Positions 9,066 through 19,929 of a stretch of DNA of 64,000 nt are shown one piece after another. Position 1 is the stretch's first letter; every line of letters starts with the position of its first letter. The notes below the pieces were generated by a model, which was not told the DNA's origin, did no database searches, and worked only from the letters and a program-made list of their open reading frames with translations. The position numbers and the translations under genes are program-made. Origin of the DNA: Apodospora peruviana (lineage: Eukaryota; Ascomycota; Sordariomycetes; Sordariales; Lasiosphaeriaceae). The stretch covers positions 4,618,001 to 4,682,000 of the forward strand of contig JAUEDM010000003.1 of the NCBI GenBank assembly GCA_033439685.1, in the 5' to 3' direction.

Positions 9066-10672
9066 ATGGTTACCCCGACCCTCTGGCCCTGCCTCTTTGC
9101 AGCTGGGGCTGCATACCTGCGGTTGGCTCACGCCGCAGCGGTTTCCTCCCCTGGACCACCAACAGCGCCCGACATTGTCCGCTCTCTGTCCAATCGTCTC
9201 CCTCCAGTGCCCGTGCTTGTCTTGGCCCCCAACGCGACAACTCTCGACTTTACCCAGCGCTTCTCAATCACTCGAGCCCCATCCTATGTCGTCGCGGTCA
9301 AGCCCTAGACCGCTACCGACATCCGTCAGGTCGTCCAATACGCTCGCGTTAGCAAGGTGCCCATGCTCGTCACCGGCGGCGGCCACGGCTATTCGTGGTC
9401 GCTGGCCCGGCACCAGGCAGGTATCAACCTGGATCTTGGCTTCTTCAACACGGTACAAATCGACCCGGTCGCCAACACCATGACGATCGGTGGGTCGGTG
9501 CAGACCCGGGATGTGGTTGGCGCCCTCTACGCCGCCGGCAGGGAGCTCGCCGTGGGAATCTGCATGTGCGTCGGCTACGCCGGCTTCACCCTCGGCGGTG
9601 GCATCGGTCCGTATTCGGGGCTCCACGGCATCGCATCCGACTCGCTGCTTTGCGGCCGACATGGTCACGGGCGCGGGCGAAGCGTTCACCGTATCTGCCA
9701 ACAACCGTCCAGCCTTGTTCCTCGGTTTGAAAGGCGCCGACTCCAACTATGGCGTCGTCACCTCGCTCACTTACCGATCCTTTCCCGCCACCAACGGCGG
9801 CCGGGCCGTCGTGACCAACATGATGTTCCCGGGGGCGCTTAACGGCACCGTCTGGTAGATCATCAGCAGTGTATTCGGACAACGGCAGCCCAGAGAACTG
9901 AGCATCGTCCTCTCGGTGGGCTACAATCCAGCCCAGGGAGGGATAACCATCATCATCGGCTTCGTATACGCTGGGGATGCCACGGCTTCCACCAGGGTCC
10001 TGCAGCCGTTCCTCGACCTGGACGCGCTCTCGCTCGAGGTTCTCCCCGCCACGCTCTGGGCCGACATCTCCAAAATGATTGTTTACGGTGCCGCCGAGGC
10101 TTCGGGCTGCCAGAAAGGTTCGCGATTCATGCCATACACGGTCAACCTGTACAAGTTCGACGTGGCAAACCTGGTCAGCGTGGTGAATTACATGTCCGAG
10201 GCAGTGAGAGGGAACCCGGCACCGGCAAGTGTTATGGTCACCTGGGCGCAGTATGCGAGCCATGGCTTATCGAGATAGGCCGATACGTCGGGGACATTTC
10301 CGTTCCGTGATCCCACCGCATTTGTGTGAGTTCAGTCATACATCAGTCCTCATTTCACGTGATAATACTTACGATGAGAGAATCTGGCTGAATTATTTAT
10401 TATTATTACGGTCAGATCGCCGGTTTCAGCCCCAGTTCCCAGCAAATGCCGATTTTAAGCGACCACCCTCTCGCTCTGCGCAACCGGCTACAAATGGGAA
10501 GCGGCAGAAGCCAGTTCGAGACCTACGTCCACTTTGCCCACGGAGACGAGGGGCCCAAAACTTGGTACTCGTCTCGGAAATTGCCCACGTTGAGGGCACT
10601 GAAGAGGCTGTATGATCCAGCGGGCTCTTTTCATGGTATAATCCGGTGGTATGAGGAGGGAAGGGACCTGTA
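9066..10672 (+). pseudogene. BBE-type FAD-linked oxidoreductase, broken
   Basis: This is a decayed secreted flavoprotein of the berberine-bridge-enzyme-like class. The ATG at 9066 starts a hydrophobic, signal-peptide-like leader. The FAD domain is recognisable: VTGGGHGYSW carries the histidine used for covalent flavin attachment, and GICMCVGYAGFTLGGG carries a cysteine at the second attachment position, followed by the GLHGIASDSLL region. Stops lie in frame at 9306-9308 (TAG), 9856-9858 (TAG) and 10276-10278 (TAG), and a frameshift near 9645-9660 separates SDSLL from ADMVTGAGEAFTV. The C-terminal BBE segment (FAHGDEGPKTWYSS, ALKRLYDPAGSF, about 10530-10630) is still readable after a degraded intron. 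The first stop lies in CCC TAG ACC, as expected from a CAG codon by C-to-T change. In a cluster it would have oxidised the polyketide, for example by ring coupling or dehydrogenation. Confidence 0.85.
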
Positions 10673-10803
10673 GGGAGCGGTTCAGCTCTAAGAGGTTCCG
10701 AAATGAGCATTGACGATGGCTGATGGTGGGAGAGGTGAGGATAACCCTTGGAATTACAGATAAAATGTGATGGTTGACGTATGTACAGGCCCGAGAGTAA
10801 TAA

Positions 10804-12310
10804 TCAGTGCTCTACCCGCACATGCTCGGAAATCCTAACCCGCAGTGGCTTGGACTCAAAGACCAGAAACGCCTTGACACAACCAGTCTCCCCCATCGCC
10901 GTCTCACTCCTCCAAGCCGAGCTCAAACTCCCATGCAAGCCTCACCGGAAAGAGCCTTGCCCGGGCTAGAAAGACTCTGGAGTAGTCCAGAAGTCAGCAG
11001 GCATTCGATTAATACGCGGAACAAAGGTCAAACAAACGTCTTGCTGCGAATGTCTGTCCCAGAAAGAGGAAAGTATAAAAGGTTAGCAGTAGAGGGTAAA
11101 TAAAAAAGACTTACTTGCTCCCAATACAGTTCCTAGGCCCCTTGGGGAAGGACATATACGCCTCCTTGACATCTCGCGCAAATCTCTCGGAGATCTTGTC
11201 CTTTAACCACCTCTCCTCCCGAAACTCGCTCCCCTCCACCCAGCTAGCCTCGTTCGTCTGCATGTTCTGCAGATTCACCCCCACCACGGCGCCGCAGGGA
11301 ACATGTCCCACCCCGTCGATGACCCGTCCCCTTTTGTCCACCACCACCCTTGACAGGTTGATGGGCGTGTGGTGCCGGACCCGCAGCGTCTCGGTGATGA
11401 TGGTCTCGAGATAAGGGAGCGCCCCGGCCCCGGCCGCCGCATTGGTGGACTGCACCGTGATCTCCTCCCTGCGGGCGAACCGGGCGCGGACCTCCCATGC
11501 CAGCCGGTCCCACCTTGACGGCTCGCGGAGGAGGAAATACACGGCTGTGGTCAGGACCACCATGGTCAGCTGGAAGTCGGCGATGACGAAGGCGAGACAG
11601 TTGGTTGTTAATTCATCCCTGGTGATTCCGCTTCTTCCCGCATTTGACTCGTTCTTGCCGCCGTCGTCGTCGCTCACTCGCCCGGAAATCAGCACCCTTG
11701 TTAAAAAGCCGAACCGCTGCTGCTTCTTCTTCGGCGGTAGCGGCCGTGTCCTGTTCTTCTGGTCGTTCATCTTTTTGTCGTCATTCATAATACTACTGGC
11801 ACCACTACCACTACTAGACATGTCTTGGACGGCATCACGTTTCCCGGTCAGGCGCCGCTCAATCTTGTCGATGGCGTTCTGCCAATTTCGATGGCGTTCT
11901 GCCAATTTCGATGGCGTTCTGCCAATTTCGATGGCGTTCTGCCAATTTCGATGGCGTTCTGCCAATCTCGATTGCGTCTCTTGCGGGTCGTCGACAAGGG
12001 GAACAGGCGGAGGAGCACGTCCAGCGAGGCAAGTGCGTGGGCGCCGTTGAGCGGCGGGGTTTGGCTGTAGGGGTCCTTCGGGAGGAGCGGCTTGCTCACG
12101 TAGATGTCGCGCCATGCCTCGGGAGAGATAGTGGTGAGCTCATCCGGGGCGATGTGCACCACAGGTCCGTACTCGCGGTGGAGCCGGTCGAGGGTCTGCC
12201 AGAGGTCGCCCCGAATGACGTGGCGGGCTCAGGGGATCCGGGATATTGCCCATAATTTTGCCCCAGGGAACTTGGAGAGCGGGTGGATGAAGAGGAGATG
12301 GCCCAGCTTG
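10804..12310 (-). pseudogene. Cytochrome P450, 5'-truncated and frameshifted
   Basis: This is a heme monooxygenase relic read leftward. The first readable part, HPLSKFPGAKLWAISRIP (about 12300-12245), is the proline-rich hinge that follows the membrane anchor. The anchor itself is absent because PKS sequence begins here. Next come DLWQTLDRLHREYGPVVHIA and SPEAWRDIY, then a 5 x 20-bp repeat that rotates the frame. Later come an I-helix equivalent (LAFVIADFQLT, not the usual AGxxT), ETLR of the ExxR motif (about 11395), FREERW for the PERW region and FPKGPRNCIG with the heme-ligand Cys. An intron with a clear GTAAGT donor (about 11119) follows, then WEFELGLEE, a stop and frameshift, and VFESKPLRVRIS to the end at 10804. 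The family is secure; the protein cannot be made intact. Confidence 0.85.
11871..11970. repeat. 20-bp minisatellite, 5 copies, inside the P450
   Basis: Four perfect copies of ATGGCGTTCTGCCAATTTCG and a fifth with one change. Because 20 is not a multiple of three, each unit shifts the reading frame; all three frames of the minus strand show rotating versions of the same peptide. The array falls between the N-terminal and I-helix parts of the P450 relic. Confidence 0.97.
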
Positions 12311-15300
12311 CCGTTGACCTCTGCCTTCTCTGCTCTAGAACGCCCGATCTGCAGCTCCCGGAAGCTTCTGCATTTCGCGTCTCGGTACGGTGCAACCGTA
12401 CTGGGGAGGATTTGTGTCGGTCGAGGGCAGCTTCGCTTACGGATGAGATCATTACCTGGATTCTGGCGTCCAAATGCGAGTGGTCGACCCTCCTCGGCCG
12501 AGTTGCACAGGACCTCGCTCAGAGCCAACGTAATAACCACACCGTGCTGGCGTTGGGATACCAGGAAGCGGATGTGGTGTCCCTGACCCCGTCCCACGAG
12601 CGAGGCCTGGAGCTGTCCAAAGTTCAGGGGCACTACCTGATCGTGGATGGGCCACAGAAGGATTACCTCCCCAACATCTCCGATGAAACCATTGTCATCG
12701 TATCCGCATCTTGCCGTCTCCCCGGCGCTAATTCCTGGAGGAGCTGTGGTCCCTCCTCGCCGCCAATACGTCCTGCTGCATCGAAGTGCCCACCGCGCGC
12801 TTCGACATACACGGCGCGTTCCGCAGCTCGGCCCAGTGCCCATTTGCCAAGTCGCGCAAGTTCTTTGGCAACTTCATCTCAGGCATCGACGAGTTCGACA
12901 ACGCCTTCTTCGGCATCAACGCCCGCGAGGCTGCCAGCATGGACCCGCAGCAGCGGCTGCTGCTGGAGCTGTCGTTCGAAGCCCTTCATGGCGCCGGGTA
13001 CCTGGTCAACCACGAGACGGCAAAGAGGGACGACGTCGGGTGTTTCATCGGGTCCAGCTTTGTCGACTACCTAGATAATACAGGCTCTCATGCACCGACC
13101 GCCTACACATCCACGGGCACGATCCGCGCGTTTCTCTGCGGTCGGATATGTTACTACTACGGCTGATCAGGCCCGGCCGAGGTCATCGACACGGCCTGCT
13201 CGTCCTCGCTGGTCGCCATCTACCGCGCCGTCCGGGCAATCCAGGCTGGCGAATGTCGCATGGCGCTGGCGGGTGGGATAAGCCTGATGACGGGTATCAA
13301 CAACAACCTCGACCTGGCCAAGGCGAATGTCCTGTCGACCACTGGGCAGTGCAAGCCATTCGGCGCCGCGGCCGACGGCTACTGCCGGGCAGATGGCACC
13401 AGGCTGGTGGTCCTGAAGACGGTCAAGGATGCCATGGCGGACGGCAACGAGATCCTGGGAGTAGTAGCAGGCGTGGCGACCAATCAGGGAAGAAGGTCGT
13501 CTATCACGACCCCCGAGCCGAGGGCCCAGCAAGCGTTTTACAAAAAGGTGCTCGACGAGGCCGGCATCCACCCCGACGCGGTTAGCTACGTCGAGGCTCA
13601 CGGCACGGGCACGCAGGCGGGCGACCCCTCGGAGATGGAGAGCATCCGGACCGTCTTTGGCGGTGACAAGAGGCCCAACAGCTCTTCTCACAAAAGGCCG
13701 GATCATCTCTATATTGGGTCCATCAAGGGGAACATTGGACACACCGAGATAGCAGCTGGCGTGGCGGGGCTGCTCAAAGTTCTCGCCATGCTCAAACACG
13801 GTAAGATCCCTCAACAGGCCAGCTTTGCCCGGCTCAACCCCAAGATTCCGGCCCTGGAGTGAGATAAGCTTGCCATCTCGCAGCGTCTTCGGCACTGGGA
13901 GGCGGGCTTCCGCGTTTCCATGATCAACAGCTACGGTGTGGCTGGGTCAAACAGCGCCATGGTTTGCTGTGAAATGCCCCTGACACGCAGCAGTAAGAGC
14001 AACAACAACAGGCGGCTGGGCAAGGAGAGCAATAATGCCAAAAAACAATGATGCGCGCACCATTTCGCTACCCTGCTGATTACCGCTGCGTCCGAGCAGA
14101 ACCTGCGTGATATGCGCGTGCCCTGTCAGAGTATCTCTCTTCGAGTTCCGGAGCGGAAACAAAGCATGCGTGATGCGGCCTTTACGCTCAACGAGAAGAG
14201 GCAACGGTTCAAATACATGGCCAAGATAGGACGGTCAAAGAGCGTCATGAAGGCGGCCCGTCAGCTCGAGACAAGTCATCTGCTTTCCCCGTTCCAACTG
14301 GTGCCTCCCCAAAACACGAAAGCCCCGATTCTGGTGTTCGCGGTGCAGTACGCCTGCGCCATGTGCTGGATCGACGCCGGACTCACGCCGCGGGCCGTCG
14401 TGGGCCACGGTTTGGGGGAGGTCACTGCGCTGTGCGTGTAGGGGATCCTGTCGCTGCGCGATGCCCTCAAGTTGGTTGCTTCGCGCGGCCGTCTGGTGCT
14501 GGCTAGATGGGGTCCCCAAAGGGGGGCCATGCTGGCTCTGAGCAACTGCTCCATCGACGATTTTGGAACCATCTCTTTGCTCTTGTCGCATCCACTCGAG
14601 ATAGCCTGTCATAATGCTCCAACCTCGCTGATCGCTGTCGGGCCGGCGACCGCCATCACGGCTTGTGAGCGTCTTCTCGCCACCACGCCAAGTCTCAACA
14701 ACACCATCCGATCCCAGCGCCTCTCCACCAGCCACGGGTTCCATTCGTCTCTGGTCGAACCCATCCTCCAAGACCTGACAGCCGTGGCCCGGTCCCTGAC
14801 CTGGAACAAGCCGGCCATCCCGCTCGAGACATGCACCCAAGACCCCGCCGTCCTCCTCTCCGCCTCCGGCCTGATAACCGACCCGGCGGGTACCTTGCCA
14901 ACCACGCCCGGAACCCCGTGTTTTTCTCGCAAGCCGTCGCCAGGATCCACAAGAGGCTGGGCCCCTGCATTTGGCTGGAAGCAGGCATGGAGACGCCCAT
15001 CGTCAACATGGCCAGGAGGGCTTGTCCATGACCCGATAGCCAATATTTCCAGGCCATTAAAACGACGGCCATGGTAGAGGAGAACAAGACAGATGTCGTC
15101 GGCGACGTCGTCGCCGCTCTGTGGAATGAGGACCTATTCCTCACGCACTAGAGCTTCCTGCCCGTTGACATGTCCATGTCGCGGGCTCCGCCGCCCGAGT
15201 GCAAGCAAGTGTGGCTTCCGCCGTACCAGTTCCAAAAGTCGAGACACTGGCTGGACAATGTCGACAGGGTTATCGAGACGCAGAAGGAATATGATAAATT

Positions 15301-15322
15301 CAAGCCGGCAGCACCAGCACCG

Positions 15323-15343
15323 CCTCCTCCTCCTCCTCCTCCT
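15323..15343. repeat. (CCT)7 microsatellite in PKS relic
   Basis: Seven CCT units encode a proline run in the linker between the AT and PT regions of the broken PKS. It is a low-complexity expansion within former coding sequence. Confidence 0.9.
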
Positions 15344-16508
15344 CCACAACTTGTGAATTTGAAGAACATGACGGAGGGACGAGGTAGTAGTAGTAGTATC
15401 CAGGGTGGAGAATTCACCATCAACACAACATGTGACCGCTTCTCCAAGCTCGTCGGGGGCCACCGCGTACGCTCGCGGCCTCTGTGTCCGTCTTCGTTGT
15501 ACATGGAATGCGCCACCATGGCGGTTCAGCAGCTTGCTCCTTGTTTGAAACCGACATCAACCATGGCCACGTCGTCGCTGATATTCGAGTAGCTCCAATT
15601 CCAGGCTCCCCTGGGCATGCGAATGGCACCGGACAGCGAGCTGGTGCTGCTGCTGGTCCACCACCACCTGAATGGAATTTCTCCATCTCAACGCGCTGCC
15701 GCCGTCATGCATCATCGGGCAAACCATCATCATCATCGACCGTCAAACATCACGCCAACGGCATAAACTCCATTTCAAATGCACCCTCCTCCTCCGAGTC
15801 CCTGTTATCCCCCTTTCAGCGTCTGGTCTCTTCCGGAAGCGACCGCCTGATCAAGGTGTCAATGTCATCATCCGCGACAAACAACGACGACGACGTCACA
15901 GCAACTACTACTACCGACGGCGGCATAAACCAGCTGACCAGCTCCCTCGCGTATGCCGTCTTCTCCCACGTGGTGAGCTACTCCCCAGTCTACCGCGGTC
16001 TGTCCAGCGTCACCTTATCAGGTTCCAGCAGCGAGGCTGTGGCAGCTGTCCAGCTCCCGCCGCCGCCGGCGCCGGGGAACGAGGATAGCACCTCGGCGCG
16101 GGGAGTATTATGCGACGCGGTGATGCTGGACGTGTACGTCCAACTCGCGGGACAGATGGCCAATTCCGCCGCTCCTGATGATGACGACGTTTCGCGAGAT
16201 GAAGCTGCTGTCGTCGTCATGGTGGGCGTGGACATGGTTGTTCTCGGCCCGGGAGCTATTAGTGACACCGAGTGTCTAAGGCGGGTGTACGCCAAGGTCG
16301 ATGAAGATTTGGGAGGGGCGGCAGGCCAAGAGAGGCGGTTTGTGGGCGACGTTTTTGTCCTGGGAGATAAGAAAGAGCTGCTGGCTATGTTCTGCGGGTG
16401 CAGGTTCTCCAGCGTCGGGGTCAACAGGCTAGAGAAAATGCTGGATGTCGCAAATATGGTCAGTCTGAACGCCGAGCCGTCGTCTTCGTCGTCGTCGTCA
16501 ACAACATT

Positions 16509-16509
<1 letters not shown>

Positions 16510-16542
<33 letters not shown>
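16510..16542. repeat. (TAC)11 microsatellite in PKS relic
   Basis: Eleven TAC units read as a tyrosine run at the end of the PT region and are preceded by a TCG/TCA serine run. Such runs are not part of the PT fold and fit relaxed constraint. Confidence 0.92.
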
Positions 16543-16544
<2 letters not shown>

Positions 16545-16617
16545 CCGTGTCGAGATGGCCAGCCAGTGACATGGCTAGCAGCCGCCCCCCAAGTACTACT
16601 CATACTATCACAACTTG

Positions 16618-16927
16618 TGTGACGGGCTGAACCCTGGTGCCGCCTCGGCGACCCTCGGCATGGAGCCCAGGACCACGGCGGCGAGGCAGCGCCCCACCGG
16701 CGACCCCTGAACGAAGCCATTCCCAGAAACGACAAGCACCTACACGGACCACAACACTAAACCACAACCAGACCCATGGCGGCTCTAGAACCTTCTGTCT
16801 TCCGCAGATGTGTACAGTTGGAGGTTGTCTTCCCACGAGACTTCCTTTCTTTTCCTCTTTTTCCTCATGTTCTGCGTCTTCGTAGAGTAGGCCTAGCTAG
16901 TTGCAATACACTGCCTTGCCCGTTACA
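16618..16927. mobile_element. 310-bp solo-LTR-like element, copy 1
   Basis: This 310-bp sequence begins TGTGACGGGC and ends GCCCGTTACA, so its tips form a 10-bp imperfect inverted repeat starting TG and ending CA. It is flanked on both sides by the 5-bp direct repeat ACTTG, a target-site duplication. A copy at 58653-58962 differs at two positions by eye, both G/A. The TG...CA ends, length and 5-bp duplication fit a solo LTR of a Ty1/Ty3-type retrotransposon. A short non-autonomous element with inverted ends is the alternative. It contains no coding capacity. It sits in the PKS relic between the PT and ACP domains. Confidence 0.85.
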
Positions 16928-18617
16928 ACTTGCACCCCGCCAACATCCTCCGCCCGCAGATGGCGACGACGTCTTAGGTCAGGAGGCTAGTATCGGCGAC
17001 CTGGCGGAATCAACAAGATACCGGGGCCTCCAAGATCTCATATCCGAATATACCGGAACTGACAGATCAGAAATCGGGCGCGACAATCAGGCAACGCTGG
17101 GGGACTTAGGCTTGGATCTCTAGCTTCTGTCGAGCTGGCTGATCAGTTCGCGGCTAAGCTGGATCTTGCCATTGGCGACGATGAAATGCTTACCAGCACC
17201 AGGATAGCAGATCTAGAGCAAAGACTGGGGTTGAGACAATGGGGACATTTAGATATGAGAAAGACTAGTCTGCCCGTCTCAAGGACACGGTTGAAGTCTG
17301 GAGGCCAACGAGATATCGCCCTCGAGCATGATACTAAGCCACGTGGGGAAAACTCGCTGACCATGGTGGAGCTCCAGCAACAACTCGAAGAGCAGTTTTC
17401 CGTGCGGCTCGAGGACAAGCTGCAAGTGGTCGTCGACTGCACCGTCGAGCAGCTGATGTCCATGGTTGGGATATCCGAAGACAACCAGGGGTCGAGTGTT
17501 GCGAAACCTGTGGCGGCCACGTCACCCTCTCGCGCAAGGCCATCCGGCCCGCCCAGACCCGCCACCTTCTTCGCCTCGGCTTCCTCCTCCCCGTTGGCAT
17601 CGACTACCGGCTCTGCCCCGAGGTGAACCTTATTGACGGGCCATGGCCGACGTTCGCTCGGCGTACGAGTGGGCCCAGACCGTCCTCGTCGACTTGGCGG
17701 CCGCGAGGGGCCACCGTGTCGACGGGACGCGGGTGGTGGCCGCCGGCTGGTCGAGCGGCGGGCATCTGGCCTGCTCGCTGGGTTGGACGGCCCGCCAAGA
17801 AGGATTCTGAGCTTCTATGTTCCGTATGACTTTCAGTCTGGAGGTGGGTTTTTGACTCTCTCAAGACCTGTGCCCCCTTGCTGATTACCTACTTACACGC
17901 CCATGTATGTCACTAACCGTCGCCCCCAATGTTTCCTTCTCTCTGCAGAGCTGGATAAAGCCCGGTTGGAATCGCTGCCCAGCAGCACCATGTCATTTGA
18001 AGATATCATGGCCGCTATCCCACGCACGCCGGCGAGCGACAACCCCCGTGTCCGCGACTACCTACCTACCTAGGTACCCTAGGTATCTAATCAAGTCGTC
18101 CCCAAAGATGGCAGTTCCAAATAAAGATCACCGCCTACAACAACTTTACCTCGTCGTCCTGGTCCTCAAACCCCCCCCACCACCATTCTTTCTGAAGACG
18201 AGCGACACCTAGGCTGGGTCCGCCCCGGCGATCTCCGCTCCGAGCTGCTCCTCTTCATCTTCAAGGAAGGCAATGGCCTGCCCATCCTGCTTCACGGTCT
18301 CCCCCTCGACTCGTCGGCGTGGTCATCGAACCCGCCTGCAAACCTGATCTCGTCCATCAGCGCCCTGGCGAGGCTAAGGGCAGGTGATTATACCGTTCCG
18401 ACGTACGTGGATCACGGCGTGGCCGACAGTGGTGCCGGTTGCGGGGGCGGAGCGGTTCGTGGCCGAGATGGAGAGGCGCGGTATCAGGGCCGGCATGACG
18501 AGGGTGTATAGCGAGCGGCTGGGAGGGGGCAGGCATTGCTTTGACCTGGGGTTGGACGAGGGAGACGACGAAGGGTGGGAAAAAGGGGGGAATCGCGGAG
18601 GGCTATGGGTTTCTTGA

Positions 18618-19134
18618 GGGATATGTGTAGGCAGGTAGCCTGTAATCTGCTGACGACACGACTAAAGTCAATGTGTCCGATGGTTTGAGGTACTTACCTA
18701 AGTAGGTACCTAGTTGCTCATAGATGGATAGGTGGATAGAGGGCTTCGTGTCTGGTTTGACTCCATCCCTAGGTACCTAGGTAAGGTGAGGTACCTATTA
18801 ATACGTTTAAAATTATGAAATCATGAAATGATAAAATCTCCGTCAGGGCAACCGTAAAAATAGAGTTGGTTACTTACATGTACCTAGGTAAGTTAGTTTG
18901 TCATTTTACATACCTAGGTACCTAGATAGATATCGTCAAGTTGCCATTGAAATAGGAGGAAGTCCCCAGCAGAGAGCTGCAGACTGGAGTGTAGGTACCG
19001 AATATTGTTTTTCATTTTGCAAACTAGATTTCCTCCGGTTTTAGCCGCCAAGCCTCTAAGTGCATAACCCCTCCCCCCCCCCCCCCCCCCTCTCTCTCTC
19101 TCTCTCTCCCAAACTCTCCATCTACAACACATCA
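18618..19134. other. Intergenic, TAGG-rich, with C18-(TC)n tract
   Basis: Dense TAGGTACCTAGGTA-type motifs lie at about 18690-18800 and 18880-18930. A run of 18 C (19073-19090) followed by a TC repeat to about 19108 lies just past the stop of the methyltransferase. No gene was found. Confidence 0.6.
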
Positions 19135-19929
19135 TCATCCTTCCCTCATTTTGGTTGCCTGAAAAACAACAAAGCCCGGATTCTCCACAAACGGCCTCCA
19201 GAAATCCGGTCTCGCTTTCACCAGAGCCGCCTCCGCGGGATTCACGTCCCTAAAATCCCCAAACCCATACCGCTCGGCGATCTCGGTGCTCCCGGCCATG
19301 CTTACCTTGAGCGAGCTGGCCTCAAACTCGAGCGGCGGCTCCAGTAGGATCGCATACCGATACCTCAGCACCCCCTCCTCCGGCCTCTCGACGAACGCCG
19401 ACGTCTTTGTCCCGTACCGCCCGTCCCAGGTCGCGCTCCGCGGGTCGCCGACGCGGACGCCGACGAACCGGCCTCCGGGCCGGAGGTACGCCGCCGCGTT
19501 GCGCCACATGCCCTCATACTCGGCCAGGTCGTGGGCGTGATCGAACGCCCACCCGATAATGACGAGATCGTAGGATCCGGGTTTGTCGATCGGTAGGTGC
19601 GACATGTCCTTGGAGATATCGGCCGCGTGCCACGTGATGAGAGAGGCTTTTTCCTCGCCGAGCGCGGCCGCCGTCTCGGCCTGCCCGGAGCGCATCATCT
19701 CGACGGAAATGTCGAGCACGTCGACGCGCGCCGCGCCGGCGGCGATGGCCTCGCGCGCCTTGGTGCCCGTGCCGCCGCCGAGGTCCAGCACGGTCTGGCC
19801 GGTGATGTCTTCACTCAAGAGGGCGGAGAGGAAGAGCTCGTCCTCGAGGTTGCCGAAGGGGAACTCGGTGATGTACTCGCTGAAGCGGTCGCCCTGGGTG
19901 TCGTACTCTTGGGCTACTTGGGTGTTCAT
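19135..19929 (-). CDS. Class I SAM-dependent methyltransferase
   Basis: This is an intact 264-residue single-exon frame with no lesion. Motif I is VLDLGGGTGTKA (about residues 46-57). The acidic end of strand beta-2 is VDVLDIS, and YDLVIIGWAFDHAH and AAYLRPGGRFVGVRVG follow as motifs IV and post-IV of the Rossmann methyltransferase fold. It resembles small-molecule methyltransferases of the UbiE/Methyltransf_11 kind. The N-terminus, MNTQVAQEYDTQGDRFSEY, is also typical of that group. It ends the broken polyketide cluster on the right and points toward the PKS. It may have methylated the polyketide, or it may have an unrelated function that explains its survival. The start is the first ATG in the frame, and a CCTACC-rich leader follows upstream. 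Confidence 0.83.
   Translation of the reverse strand: MNTQVAQEYDTQGDRFSEYITEFPFGNLEDELFLSALLSEDITGQTVLDLGGGTGTKAREAIAAGAARVDVLDISVEMMRSGQAETAAALGEEKASLITWHAADISKDMSHLPIDKPGSYDLVIIGWAFDHAHDLAEYEGMWRNAAAYLRPGGRFVGVRVGDPRSATWDGRYGTKTSAFVERPEEGVLRYRYAILLEPPLEFEASSLKVSMAGSTEIAERYGFGDFRDVNPAEAALVKARPDFWRPFVENPGFVVFQATKMREG

Larger units (their letters stand above)
12320..18617 (+). pseudogene. Non-reducing polyketide synthase with C-terminal esterase domain, broken
   Basis: This is an iterative type I non-reducing PKS that would have built an aromatic polyketide. The domains are: the C-terminal part of SAT (SLTDEIITWILASKCEW, about 12430-12485); KS with DTACSSS (Cys codon 13197-13199), EAHGTGT and GNIGHTE; AT (about 14170-15030); PT with GGHRV (His 15461-15463) and CDAVMLD (Asp 16114-16116); a first ACP (about 16970-17230) with the GLDS serine at a 1-nt deletion near 17118; a second ACP-like piece with GENSLTMVEL (17340-17370); and an alpha/beta-hydrolase domain with DYRLCPEVNLIDGP and nucleophile elbow GWSSGG (Ser 17751-17753), ending in RFVAEMERRGIRAGM. 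The AT nucleophile motif is GHGLG, Gly replacing Ser (14409-14411). Stops include 13164-13166, 13860-13862, 14439-14441, 15149-15151 and 15590-15592, with many frameshifts. A 310-bp element interrupts it between PT and ACP. No C-methyltransferase domain was seen. Confidence 0.9.

Noticed and set aside
11871..11970. CRISPR-like array
   Set aside because: Units are directly abutting with no spacers and the organism is eukaryotic; this is a minisatellite.
12283..13074. Continuous 263-codon frame as a complete small protein
   Set aside because: It starts in SAT sequence and drifts out of frame in KS; it is part of the PKS relic.
15484..16569. Long open frame over the PT region as an independent gene
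   Set aside because: Its start is in antisense-like filler and its useful part is the product-template domain of the broken PKS; it has no separate family identity.
16618..16927. hAT-type element with 8-bp duplication (ACAACTTG)
   Set aside because: An 8-bp reading is possible at copy 1 by chance, but copy 2 supports only a 5-bp duplication (GACCG) with TGT...ACA ends.
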